The notes under the pieces were generated by a model. That model searched no databases. It was not told the origin of the DNA and saw only the letters and a list, made by a program, of their open reading frames with translations. Source: an uncultured Lachnospiraceae bacterium (GTDB lineage Bacteria > Bacillota > Clostridia > Lachnospirales > Lachnospiraceae). From it: a stretch of 50,092 bases of DNA. Every line of letters begins with the position of its first letter. The stretch's first letter is position 1. This document shows positions 1-8,232 of this stretch, in pieces. The stretch is taken from positions 1 through 50,092 of the forward strand of contig CAMIYN010000007.1 of the NCBI GenBank assembly GCA_946403075.1. Direction: 5' to 3'. Position numbers and translations under genes: made by a program.

Positions 1-52
1 GAGCGACCGGCTGTTAACCGGTAGGTCGTAGGTTCAAGTCCTACTCGGGGAG
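1..52 (+). tRNA. tRNA-Asn (GTT), 5' end outside window
   Basis: The visible part contains the anticodon arm with the loop CTGTTAA (anticodon GTT), the variable loop, a T arm (GTAGG, loop TTCAAGT, CCTAC) and the 3' acceptor strand TCGGGGA followed by a G discriminator. CCA is not encoded, because the next bases are CTAAAA. The acceptor and D arms lie upstream of base 1. Confidence 0.93.
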
Positions 53-54
53 CT

Positions 55-80
55 AAAAGACCGTAAAGGTCTTTTTTTTT
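55..80 (+). terminator. Rho-independent terminator of tRNA-Asn
   Basis: An 8-bp stem AAAAGACC / GGTCTTTT with a five-base loop GTAAA runs straight into a T tract. It begins two bases after the tRNA discriminator base, so it ends the tRNA transcript. Confidence 0.85.
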
Positions 81-102
81 TATTTAAAAAAAGGTGGATG
101 AT

Positions 103-2301
103 ATGAATATCATGATGAAAAAAAATTTTTTAAAGTTATTATACATTATGTTTTGTATGATGGCTTTTGTTACATTAGGTATTGGTTGTTCTAAAAAATT
201 AAAAATAGTTGAATTTACTTCAACCAATGTTTTAGATAATCAAAATGGTATTATAAACATACTTAAAAATAAAAAGTGTGCTTATGAGCATAAAGAAGAT
301 GTACGAGAAATAGATTTTGATTCTGTGTATTTTGGAAGATATGAACAAGGTGGTATAGTTAAGAATGGCAAAGAAGATATTGAATGGATTATAGTAGACA
401 AAGATTTTGAAAACAATGAAGTTTTATTAATTAGTAAGTATTTAATTGATTATATTGATTTTGGTAAAGATTTTAAGGATTTATCAATATATTTTAAATA
501 TTTTTATGAACAAGCATTTGATGATAACGAAAAAAAGTTTTTGTTAGATAATAATCAAACTATAAGTGGAAAAGAGTATAGCAAAAAGATAATGCTACCA
601 ACTAAAGAAATTTTATCAAAAAGTTTCAAAAATGATTTTCAACGAGAATTGTATGGAACATCAAAATGCATAGATGAAAGAAATATGCGATCAGGCTATC
701 AAAATTTGAGCAGCATTAATAATAACTTTTCTTACATTTATGTAGATGATTTAGGTGAATTAAGAAGGATAGAGGGTGGTACATTGAGTGATGATAAACT
801 ATATCTAATTGTAATAGATGATATAGGCATTAGAGGTATTAGCCCTATGATAAGAGTAGCTATAAATAATTTAATCAAAAATTATAGTTATGATAATGAA
901 ATGACATATACAAATAGCAATAAAGATAATAAAAATATTTCAAACTTTATTTTAGAGAATAATATTGAATTAGATGGTGTTTATTCATTATATAAGGAAC
1001 CACTGTTTAATATATATACGGAATTAAAAAACTACATAAATCATAATAGAGATACTGGAAAAAAATATGGTACTTTCGGCTATGATTATTATGAAATAAC
1101 ATATGAAGCTGATAAAAAAACAATTGAATTTTCGTATGAACTTGTAGATATGAATAACGATGGGTTAAAAGAGTTGATAATATTTAATAAAAAAAATAGA
1201 GTATTAGAACTATACACAATATATAAGAATACTTTAAGATATTTATATTCATCTATAAGAGGCAGTACACTTGGGCATGAAACAAACAGCTATTTTACAA
1301 AAGATAATAGATTATTCACCTACTACTCAGATGCTATTTCTACAGACTACAATTATTATATATTAAATAAAGGCAATTTGTATGAAGAAAGTTCGTATCA
1401 CTGGCAAAATGATTGGATTAATGACTATGACTTGTATGAATGTAAAGATTATATGCATAATAAAGTTTATATGACAAATATTAAGGATGTACTTATTGAT
1501 GTATTTAATAGTGTTTACAATAAAAGAGAAGTTGGAATTGTTATTAGCATTCCATATGATTATAAAGAGGGGATAAAACTCGCTAGAATTGCAATAGATC
1601 CTAACAATGAGTATTTAGAGATTGATGCGGATGTTGATTATGGCATATATGATTATGATACAGTTATATTTGGTAAGTATTATAATGATGATGATAAAAA
1701 AACTAATATGGAATGGATTGTTCTTGATAAAAATGAAGATAAAGCACTGCTATTATCCAAAAATGTAATTGACTGTAAGTGCTTTGAAGATACAAAAACA
1801 GAGACTACATATAATAATAGTTCAATTAGGAAGTGGCTTAATGAAGAATTTTATAATGAGGCATTTTCTGATTCTGAAAAAATGAATATAATTGAAACTA
1901 AAAATATTAATATAGATTTACAAGGGAATAGAGGAGAAGATACCATTGATAAAGTATTTCTATTAAGTCTTGATGAAGTAGAAAAATATTTTGGAGAACT
2001 TGATAATATAGATGAAAATAATTCCTATGAACGGATTGTGCATAATAATAGAGCTCAAGCATTTCCAACTCAATATGCAAAAAAAACAGACAACTTTGGT
2101 GAGAAATTATTTTATAGTAAGGAAGAAGGTAAAGATTATCGTGGAGCTTGTGAATGGTGGCTTAGAACTATGAATAGTGATAATAAATCTACTGCAATAG
2201 TATATTGTAATGGCTATGCTGAAGGATTGGAAAAGAATCATTTAATAAATTATAAAAATAGAGGTGTCCGACCTGTTTTGTGGGTACAATGCATAAAGTA
2301 G
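103..2301 (+). CDS. Lipoprotein-like protein with two DUF6273 domains
   Basis: A predicted secreted, probably membrane-anchored surface protein of 732 residues. The N-terminus is a hydrophobic signal segment with a lipobox-like end (TLGIGC, Cys 29), although the -3 residue is not the usual Leu. A DUF6273-type module starts near residue 76 (FGRYEQ, then IEWIIVDK and LLISKYLID) but looks degenerate towards its end. The middle region holds a calcium-loop-like DMNNDGLKELIIF near residue 348. A second, better-preserved DUF6273 module runs from about 522 (FGKYYND) to the end (WWLRTM, GVRPVLWV). I chose ATG 103 because AAGGTGG at 91-97 is correctly spaced for it; GTG 94 lies inside that site. Two relatives lie at 21894 and 23431. 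The function of DUF6273 proteins is unknown. Confidence 0.75.
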   Translation: MNIMMKKNFLKLLYIMFCMMAFVTLGIGCSKKLKIVEFTSTNVLDNQNGIINILKNKKCAYEHKEDVREIDFDSVYFGRYEQGGIVKNGKEDIEWIIVDKDFENNEVLLISKYLIDYIDFGKDFKDLSIYFKYFYEQAFDDNEKKFLLDNNQTISGKEYSKKIMLPTKEILSKSFKNDFQRELYGTSKCIDERNMRSGYQNLSSINNNFSYIYVDDLGELRRIEGGTLSDDKLYLIVIDDIGIRGISPMIRVAINNLIKNYSYDNEMTYTNSNKDNKNISNFILENNIELDGVYSLYKEPLFNIYTELKNYINHNRDTGKKYGTFGYDYYEITYEADKKTIEFSYELVDMNNDGLKELIIFNKKNRVLELYTIYKNTLRYLYSSIRGSTLGHETNSYFTKDNRLFTYYSDAISTDYNYYILNKGNLYEESSYHWQNDWINDYDLYECKDYMHNKVYMTNIKDVLIDVFNSVYNKREVGIVISIPYDYKEGIKLARIAIDPNNEYLEIDADVDYGIYDYDTVIFGKYYNDDDKKTNMEWIVLDKNEDKALLLSKNVIDCKCFEDTKTETTYNNSSIRKWLNEEFYNEAFSDSEKMNIIETKNINIDLQGNRGEDTIDKVFLLSLDEVEKYFGELDNIDENNSYERIVHNNRAQAFPTQYAKKTDNFGEKLFYSKEEGKDYRGACEWWLRTMNSDNKSTAIVYCNGYAEGLEKNHLINYKNRGVRPVLWVQCIK

Positions 2302-2326
2302 GCAATTAAAATCGTAGATTCACGGT

Positions 2327-2355
2327 TTGACAATGAGAGATATATAACATATAAT
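2327..2355 (+). promoter_or_regulatory. Sigma-A type promoter for the glycine-rich secreted protein
   Basis: Consensus -35 TTGACA (2327-2332), a 17-base spacer and consensus -10 TATAAT (2350-2355). It lies about 120 bases upstream of the gene at 2476, leaving a long AT-rich 5' leader in which I see no strong structure. Confidence 0.75.
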
Positions 2356-2475
2356 ATTGTAATAGCATTGTGTTGTTTGTAGTCTCAAAAGAATAATGAA
2401 GAGTAATGCTGATTATTATTAAGTTATAAGAATAATTAATTTATAAATATTAGAAAGGATAAAATGTGAAAAATA

Positions 2476-3222
2476 ATGAAAATATTTATTGAAAATTTTT
2501 TTATTTATGTAGTATGCTTATCAATAACATTGATGGGAGAATTGAACTGTTTTGCTGGTGTTGTTTCATCAAGTAGTGGTGGAGGCGGAGGGATAGGAAG
2601 AAGTAGTTCATCAGCGGGTGGAGGAGGTGGAGTTTATAGTAGCGATCCAACTGCTTATGACGAAGGAGCTTGGGAAAGTATTCAAGATTATTATGACTAT
2701 CTTGATTTAAATGGATATGAAGTGCCTAGTGATAATAAAATAATTGATAATGTAAAAAAATCAAATGTTGTTAATAATAATATAAAATCAGACTCAAAAA
2801 ATATTAATAATTTTTTTGTTAATAGTAGTAGTATTGACATAAAAGATTTGCAAGGTTATGTTCCGCTCTTTGTTGCAAATATTAGTGCAGGAATAAATGA
2901 AAATATCAGTGGAAGTATGGTATCAAATGGAATAAATGAAAAATTTATAATCACTTCAAAGAATGGTATACCAACAAGTGAGTATGTTAAAAATTGGGTG
3001 ACTATAAAAAAAGAAAATGGAAATCAAGGTTGGTATTATTTTGATGAAAATGGAAATATGGTAACTGGATTTTTGAATGAAAAAGATGGAAATACTTATT
3101 ATTTGATAGAAACAGGGGAAAATAGAGGAATGCTTGTTGTTGGTCAAGTAATTATAAATGGTCAAATTTATAATTTTTCTGATGGAACTGATGGATTGCC
3201 TTATGGAGCATTAAAAAAATAA
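2476..3222 (+). CDS. Secreted glycine/serine-rich protein with a C-terminal glucan/choline-binding-like repeat
   Basis: This 248-residue protein has an N-terminal signal peptide (hydrophobic core about residues 6-28, likely cleavage near NCFAG). Next come two short Gly/Ser runs (SSSSGGGGGIG and SSSAGGGGG, residues 32-52) and an Asn/Lys-rich linker. The C-terminal part (about 173-245) has the aromatic/glycine pattern of cell-wall-binding repeats: GWYYFDENGNMVTGF, then NTYYL and NGQIYNFSDGTDG. Such repeats bind choline or glucan in streptococcal and clostridial proteins, so cell-surface attachment is likely. The best Shine-Dalgarno (GAAAGGA, about 2454-2460) is rather far from ATG 2476, so the start is moderately certain. 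It has its own strong promoter and no operon partner. Confidence 0.65.
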   Translation: MKIFIENFFIYVVCLSITLMGELNCFAGVVSSSSGGGGGIGRSSSSAGGGGGVYSSDPTAYDEGAWESIQDYYDYLDLNGYEVPSDNKIIDNVKKSNVVNNNIKSDSKNINNFFVNSSSIDIKDLQGYVPLFVANISAGINENISGSMVSNGINEKFIITSKNGIPTSEYVKNWVTIKKENGNQGWYYFDENGNMVTGFLNEKDGNTYYLIETGENRGMLVVGQVIINGQIYNFSDGTDGLPYGALKK

Positions 3223-3381
3223 AGATTTAAATTCTCAATTTTATATGAAATTTGTTTTTTTGACTGTTTAATCATTTTTATTATTTTGTTCTATAATGAA
3301 TTAATATTAAAAATCTCCTGAAGACCCACCAGCAACATATTAAATTAGGTGCTAAAGCTTGAATGATGGGTTATAAAATTT

Positions 3382-3751
3382 GTGTTTATGCCCATCGAGC
3401 GATGGAAGGATATTAGTAAAAAAAATATAAAAAATAACATAAAAAAATATGAAAGAGAGACATTGCGGGAGACATTTTATGCTATTCAAGATGCTGTACT
3501 TAATAAAAAAGCACATTATGATGGGAGAAAAATTAAATGGGAGAGTTATAGAAGTATTAAAAGATGAAAACGAAAGAAAAAATTTTTTTAAGTTAAAAAC
3601 AAATGTTGACAAAATTCATATATTTGTAAAAGAATCAAGAAATGCATTTATGCTTACTCAAAAATTGCCAGACAAATTTGTAGTAGAAAAAGAAATGTTA
3701 TATGTTATTGAAGGAGGAGTTTTTTCAGGCTCGCTAATAAAGTTGGGATAA
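3382..3751 (+). pseudogene. Unrecognised small gene remnant, apparently frameshifted
   Basis: Two overlapping reading frames (3382-3567 and 3449-3751) each look coding over part of their length. The first gives a basic peptide ending HYDGRKIKWESYRS; the second carries on from the same place with GRVIEVLKDENERKNFF and ends EGGVFSGSLIKLG. A single frameshift near 3520-3545 would join them into one protein of roughly 120 residues. I do not recognise the family and see no convincing ribosome site. It lies in the degenerate stretch before the XRE relic and macrodomain gene. It could also be non-coding. Confidence 0.3.
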
Positions 3752-3851
3752 AATAGCATTAACAGTGATTCTAATAAATACAGTGGAATAGTAATGTTAT
3801 TAATGATAATAAAATAATATTGGCATTAACAAATAAATGTAAATGAATTAA

Positions 3852-4034
3852 GTAAGTAAGGTAGTAAGCAAAAGCACTATAGAGAGAATACAGGTTGGTG
3901 CTAATATGCGATTATCTACATTAGAGAAGATATGTAAATATTTAAAATGTCAGCAAGAGGACTTAATTGACTTTATCACCAATATTGGCAATATCATTAC
4001 AATAATGTTTTATGATATAATTATAAAAGTGTAA
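3852..4034 (+). pseudogene. Remnant of an XRE (Cro/C1-type) helix-turn-helix regulator
   Basis: The frame starting at 3852 translates to a peptide beginning VSKVVSKSTIERIQVG and continuing MRLSTLEKICKYLKCQQEDL. This is the second half of a Cro/C1-type helix-turn-helix domain: the recognition helix, then the conserved L-TLEKIC-LKC-DLI helix. The N-terminal half is missing (a stop lies at 3849-3851), and the C-terminus degenerates into hydrophobic residues before TAA. It lies just upstream of the macrodomain gene on the same strand, so it may be what is left of that module's regulator or of the mobile element that brought it. I infer it is non-functional. Confidence 0.6.
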
Positions 4035-4056
4035 ATACTGATGAGTTTTTAAACAT

Positions 4057-4836
4057 ATGAATCAAGAAGAAAAAAGATTATATTTAATTGAATATTTGCT
4101 TAGAGAAAGAAACAAGTGTAATAACATTCAGATTCCTAATGATGAACCTGAACAAAAGCAATTACTTAGAAGTTTGTTTAATATAAGACTTCCGTCTCCT
4201 ATTAGTGATGGGTTTTTGAATGTGCAAGATGAGTATTTAAAAGAAGCAACAAAGTTAAAGGGAATTACTGATATAAAAGACTTAAAGCAAATTGAGGAAG
4301 GAATTAATTTATGGCAGGGTGATATTACAACACTAAAATGTGATGCCATAGTAAATGCAGCTAATAGTGGACTTACTGGTTGTTACATACCATGCCATAA
4401 CTGCATTGACAATATTATTCATACTTATGCTGGAATACAACTTAGGAATAAATGCTATGAAATAATTCTAAAGCAAGGTTGTGAAGAAGAAACTGGAAAT
4501 GCAAAAATAACAAGTGCATATAATTTGCCAAGTAAGTTCATTATTCACACAGTTGGGACAATAGTAAATGGTAATGTGACAACTGAAAATGAAAAAGAAT
4601 TAAAATCGTGTTATATATCATGCTTAAAGAAAGCTTATGAAAATAAATTAGATAACATTGCATTTTGTTGTATATCTACAGGAGTATTTGGATTCCCATG
4701 TGAATTAGCAGCAGAAATTGCAATAAATGCAGTTAGAGAATATAGAAATGAAACAAATGCAAAGTTTGAGGTAATATTTAATGTATTTAAAGAATGTGAC
4801 TACGAAATCTACAAGAAGTTACTTGGAAGACATTAA
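4057..4836 (+). CDS. Zinc-containing macrodomain protein (ADP-ribosyl hydrolase), sirtuin-linked type
   Basis: This 259-residue protein has an N-terminal helical extension (1-80) and a macrodomain (about 83-255). The signature GDITTLKCDAIVNAANS is at about 87-103, the metal-site motif CYIPCHNC followed by IDNIIHTYAG is at 109-126, and STGVFGFP is at 206-213. The Cys/His-rich insertion after the AANS motif is characteristic of Zn-macrodomains encoded beside class M sirtuins in Gram-positive bacteria. There they remove ADP-ribose from proteins modified by the sirtuin. The next gene is exactly such a sirtuin, overlapping by 56 bases, so the two are probably translationally coupled and act as writer and eraser in the cytoplasm. 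The usual lipoyl-carrier and lipoate-ligase partners are absent. Confidence 0.88.
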   Translation: MNQEEKRLYLIEYLLRERNKCNNIQIPNDEPEQKQLLRSLFNIRLPSPISDGFLNVQDEYLKEATKLKGITDIKDLKQIEEGINLWQGDITTLKCDAIVNAANSGLTGCYIPCHNCIDNIIHTYAGIQLRNKCYEIILKQGCEEETGNAKITSAYNLPSKFIIHTVGTIVNGNVTTENEKELKSCYISCLKKAYENKLDNIAFCCISTGVFGFPCELAAEIAINAVREYRNETNAKFEVIFNVFKECDYEIYKKLLGRH

Positions 4837-5707
4837 GATATTAAAAGAAAAAATTGAAAATGTAGATGCCATAGTTGTAGGTGCAGGTGCTGGACTTAGT
4901 ACATCTGCTGGATTCATTTATAATGGAGAAACATTCAAGAAATACATGTTTGATTTTATAAATAAATATGGCATAACTGATTTTTATACTGGAGGTTTTT
5001 ATCCATTTCCCACAAAAGAAATAATGTGGGCTTACTGGAGCAGAAGTATTTATGTAAATAGATATTTAAATGCACAGAGAGATACTTATAAAAAAGTGTT
5101 AAATTTAATTAAATGTAAAAATTATTTTGTGATTACAACGAATGTTGACCATCAATTTCAAAAAGCTGGTATAGATAAAAAGAGATTATTTTATACACAA
5201 GGTGACTATGGCTTATTTCAATCTGTAAACAATAATAATAAAAAAACTTATGACAATGAAGAGATGATTTATAAAATGCTTGCGGCTCAGGGTTTTGTGA
5301 AAAGTGATAAAGGAATTTATGATATCACAGATAAGAATGATATCTTAATGAGTATACCTACAAATCTTATACCTAAGTGTCCTGATGATGACAGTGATAT
5401 GACATTGAACTTACGATCAGATGATAGTTTTGTGGAAGATGAAGGATGGTTGGATGCCTCTATAAGATACTCGGATTTTATAAATAGTATAAAAGACCAA
5501 AAAGTTTTGTATTTGGAACTTGGTGTCGGTATGAATACTCCAGGAATAATCAAATATCCATTTTGGAATATGACTTATGAAAATAAGAATTCAACTTATG
5601 TATGTATAAATTACAATGAAGCATTTTGCCCGGATGAGATACTTGATAGGTCAATAATTATAAATGAAGATATTGATAAGGTGTTAGATGATATTGTAAA
5701 AAAATAA
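4781..5707 (+). CDS. Class M sirtuin (SirTM-like), probable protein ADP-ribosyltransferase
   Basis: A 308-residue Sir2-family protein. The NAD-binding motif VVGAGAGLSTSAG is at about 31-43, TTNVDHQFQKAG at about 119-130, QGDYGLF near 140 and TYDNEE near 155. FVEDEGW is near 222 and ELGVGMNTPG near 246. This arrangement, with QGDYGLF and VEDEGW, is that of the SirTM class, whose characterised members mono-ADP-ribosylate a lipoylated carrier protein. Only one cysteine (PKCPDDD, near 197) remains in the region where zinc-binding sirtuins carry Cys pairs. GAGG at 4768-4771, nine bases before ATG 4781, supports the long overlap with the macrodomain gene. The target of this copy is unknown because no carrier gene is adjacent. 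Confidence 0.85.
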   Translation: MYLKNVTTKSTRSYLEDIKILKEKIENVDAIVVGAGAGLSTSAGFIYNGETFKKYMFDFINKYGITDFYTGGFYPFPTKEIMWAYWSRSIYVNRYLNAQRDTYKKVLNLIKCKNYFVITTNVDHQFQKAGIDKKRLFYTQGDYGLFQSVNNNNKKTYDNEEMIYKMLAAQGFVKSDKGIYDITDKNDILMSIPTNLIPKCPDDDSDMTLNLRSDDSFVEDEGWLDASIRYSDFINSIKDQKVLYLELGVGMNTPGIIKYPFWNMTYENKNSTYVCINYNEAFCPDEILDRSIIINEDIDKVLDDIVKK

Positions 5708-5835
5708 AACAACTAAAAGTAAGCAAAAACAAATTAAATGACTTTGACGAAGGGTTGTTTTATGCACTGATGGATAGGGTCAAAGTTAATAAAGATAATA
5801 TAATAATTGTATGGAAAGATGGGACTGAAAGTTAA
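5701..5835 (+). pseudogene. C-terminal tail of a large serine recombinase (relic)
   Basis: In the frame of 5701 the sequence reads LNDFDEGLFYALMDRVKVNK followed by DNIIIVWKDGTES and a stop. This is the conserved end of large serine recombinases (FDE-LW-LVD-V-V, then FKDGTE). Nothing else of the enzyme is present: the frame overlaps the last bases of the sirtuin gene and has no start. Similar tails occur at 18559-19155 and about 25726-26202. It is best read as a scar of a lost integrated element. Confidence 0.75.
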
Positions 5836-5854
5836 TGGGAGTCTCATTTTTTGT
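5819..5854 (+). terminator. Probable rho-independent terminator after the sirtuin/recombinase tail
   Basis: ATGGGACT (from about 5819) can pair with AGTCTCAT (about 5840-5847) over eight bases with one G-T pair, and a run of T follows. It overlaps the end of the recombinase relic and would end transcription from the macrodomain-sirtuin pair. Confidence 0.55.
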
Positions 5855-5865
5855 GGTTTTGTATA

Positions 5866-5886
5866 TTACCACCATAATGGTGGTAA
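5866..5886. repeat. 21-bp near-perfect palindrome (operator-like)
   Basis: TTACCACCA-TAA-TGGTGGTAA: two perfect 9-bp arms around three bases. No T tract follows on either side, so it is not an obvious terminator. It sits 255 bases upstream of the restriction-modification operon and could be an operator or a short hairpin. No controller gene is seen nearby. Confidence 0.6.
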
Positions 5887-6141
5887 AATATGTATAATGA
5901 GTTTTACATTTTAAATTAAAGGTTATTTTTTTTAATATTTTACCTACAAAAGATTGACTTTATTAAGCAAAATTTATACTTAATAAAAAACAAATAAAAT
6001 GGTATAATTAAGCATAAAATAGGCTCGCAGAGGGTTGATTTTTGTTGGGGAAATAGTGATATTTATGTACGATATTTTTGAAATGCATCAACTAATATTA
6101 ACTATTTACTAAAATTTTAATTAATAAGATGAGGAGTTATT
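5887..6141. other. Intergenic stretch upstream of the restriction-modification operon
   Basis: AT-rich and without a coding frame I can support. It contains TTGACT (5954-5959) with TATACT fifteen bases later, and a separate TATAAT at 6003-6008. Either could be part of the promoter of the operon beginning at 6142. No RNA gene is recognised. Confidence 0.4.
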
Positions 6142-8232
6142 ATGTCTGAACAAACTATACAAGATAATTTGTATTCTATTCCAGTTACAATTATGGATAA
6201 ATATGTATGCTTAAGTTTGGGTGCAACTACTATTAATGATTTAATAAAATCTAAAAAATTAAATACTAATATAAAAGTCAAGAAAAATCTTGGGAAAAAC
6301 CCAGATGTTTTGATAGTTAATAAGAACAATGAAGTGATTGTATTCATAGAATTTAAAAAGCCAAAAGAGTTTGATACTGACAAGAAGAAAAGTGCAGCAA
6401 TAGAACAAGAGATTGATGTTGCTAATGAAGTAGGAGCAAAAATTTTTGTTGTCTCTGACGGAGAAACTTATATTTGGATTAATTCTCTTACTAGAGAGAA
6501 AATATTGGATGAAAAAGGTAATCCTGTAACATATAAAATTCAACCTAAAGAAGAAAGCCGTAAATTGGCTGAATTCATTGATTTAGTTTCTTTATCTATT
6601 GATAAAAAAAATAATACAATTCTTAAGCAAGAAGAAATTGATCCAACTGATTTAGCAAAAAAAATCGCTTCTATTTTGAAAAAAATGACTTTTACATCTT
6701 CAAAAATGTCTTTGTATACATTTGTAGAAGTATTTTTATTTAAATATTTAAGCGACATAAATGTCTTGAAAGATGAAAATTCATTTGAGCATATAAAAAA
6801 TTTGTATTCGGATGCTGATAATAACAAAAGAACAAATGCTGACATTTTGGGTGCATATTTAGAAGGACCAAGAGCACAAATGTCAATGTTGTTTCCTGCC
6901 GGTGAGGATGGCACAACAGTAGTTAATGGACAAATATTCCATGTAAAAAAGGATGCAACTGGACATTATATAGAAGAAGATTCTCATGCATTATGTTTCA
7001 AATTGATTATTGATGAGTTTGCTAAGTATGAGGCAAAAAATGGAAAGTTTATCAATATTAGTAAGGACTTTAAGTCAAAATTATTTGAGACTTTTATGAA
7101 GAATAGTGAAGATAAGTCAGATATGGGACAATTCTTTACACCATTAAAGATTGTGCGTGAAATGGTTAATATGGTGACAATTGTAGATGGTATGTCTATA
7201 TGTGATCCAGCGGCAGGAGTAGGCAAGTTTTTATTAGAGGCTGCAAATAATGTTACTTATGAAATGAAAAGAGGCAAGCTAATTTCAGGATTAACTTTAC
7301 ATGGTTTTGAAAAGCAAATGTCAGGAAAAGATGATATAACGACTATACTAGCAAAAGCAAATATGCTGATTTATTTTTCAAAACTTTTTAAAGATAACAA
7401 TAATATTGATGATGTTAAGTATTTGGCTTCTGAGTTGTTAAATAAGACATTTTATTCAAGTAAGAAAGCTTTAGGAACATTAGACAGCATTGAAGAAAAC
7501 AAATATGACATGATTTTAGCTAATCCTCCATATTATCAAGATGCAACATTATCAAAATTAGCACTTGATACAGGTTTCTATACATCAAAAGGGATTGGGG
7601 TTGAATCATTGTTTTTAGAGTGGATAATAAGGTCTTTAAAGTTTAATGGTATTGCAAACATTGTGTTACCTGATGGAATTTTTACAAATTTAGCAAATAC
7701 TGCTTTAAAAGAATTTCTTATTAAAAATTGTTATATAGAATCAATAATCTCATTACCAATTAACAGTTTTTTTAATACACCTAAAAAAACATATATATTA
7801 ACATTAAAAAAGAAATCAAAAGAAGATATAGAAATGAATACTAAGCAAGAATATAAGGTGTTCACTTATATGTGTAAAAGCATTGGAGAAACATTAGATG
7901 TTTATAGATTTGACACACCTGAGGATAACGATTTACATGATGCTGTTAATAAGTATAATAGTTATAGACAACAATTAGATAGGAATAAAATAGAAGAGCC
8001 ATTTAAGAGTTGGTTCAAGAAAGATGGCAAACTAAAGTTAGTTTCAATTGATGAGTTTTCACCTGATAACAATTGGAATATAGATAATTTTTGGTCAGAA
8101 GATGAAAAAGTTAAATTAGGCTTTTTAGAAAAAGACAAAGTGATGAGTCTGTCTGAGTTTGATGATTATTTAGATGCGATAATTAATGATATAGAGAATT
8201 ACAAGGAGGCAATAAATTGCTTAAAACTATAA
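6142..8232 (+). CDS. Restriction-modification fusion subunit, BcgI A-like: PD-(D/E)xK nuclease plus N6-adenine methyltransferase
   Basis: This 696-residue protein joins two activities. The N-terminal part resembles the HsdR_N fold and carries a PD-(D/E)xK-type motif: NPDVLIV near residue 52 and VFIEFKKP near 66-73. A helical N6_N-like region (about 165-320) follows. The methylase domain has FFTPLKIVREM near 331, the AdoMet motif DPAAGVGKFLLEA near 355 and the catalytic NPPY near 462. The next gene is an HsdS-type specificity protein, overlapping by 16 bases. A nuclease-methylase polypeptide plus a separate specificity subunit is the layout of type IIB enzymes such as BcgI, which cut on both sides of a bipartite site. 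GAGGAG (6131-6136) precedes ATG. All key motifs are intact. Confidence 0.85.
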   Translation: MSEQTIQDNLYSIPVTIMDKYVCLSLGATTINDLIKSKKLNTNIKVKKNLGKNPDVLIVNKNNEVIVFIEFKKPKEFDTDKKKSAAIEQEIDVANEVGAKIFVVSDGETYIWINSLTREKILDEKGNPVTYKIQPKEESRKLAEFIDLVSLSIDKKNNTILKQEEIDPTDLAKKIASILKKMTFTSSKMSLYTFVEVFLFKYLSDINVLKDENSFEHIKNLYSDADNNKRTNADILGAYLEGPRAQMSMLFPAGEDGTTVVNGQIFHVKKDATGHYIEEDSHALCFKLIIDEFAKYEAKNGKFINISKDFKSKLFETFMKNSEDKSDMGQFFTPLKIVREMVNMVTIVDGMSICDPAAGVGKFLLEAANNVTYEMKRGKLISGLTLHGFEKQMSGKDDITTILAKANMLIYFSKLFKDNNNIDDVKYLASELLNKTFYSSKKALGTLDSIEENKYDMILANPPYYQDATLSKLALDTGFYTSKGIGVESLFLEWIIRSLKFNGIANIVLPDGIFTNLANTALKEFLIKNCYIESIISLPINSFFNTPKKTYILTLKKKSKEDIEMNTKQEYKVFTYMCKSIGETLDVYRFDTPEDNDLHDAVNKYNSYRQQLDRNKIEEPFKSWFKKDGKLKLVSIDEFSPDNNWNIDNFWSEDEKVKLGFLEKDKVMSLSEFDDYLDAIINDIENYKEAINCLKL

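Noticed and set aside
94-102. GTG 94 as start of the first DUF6273 gene
   Set aside because: The GTG lies inside the AAGGTGG ribosome site; ATG 103 is correctly spaced from it.
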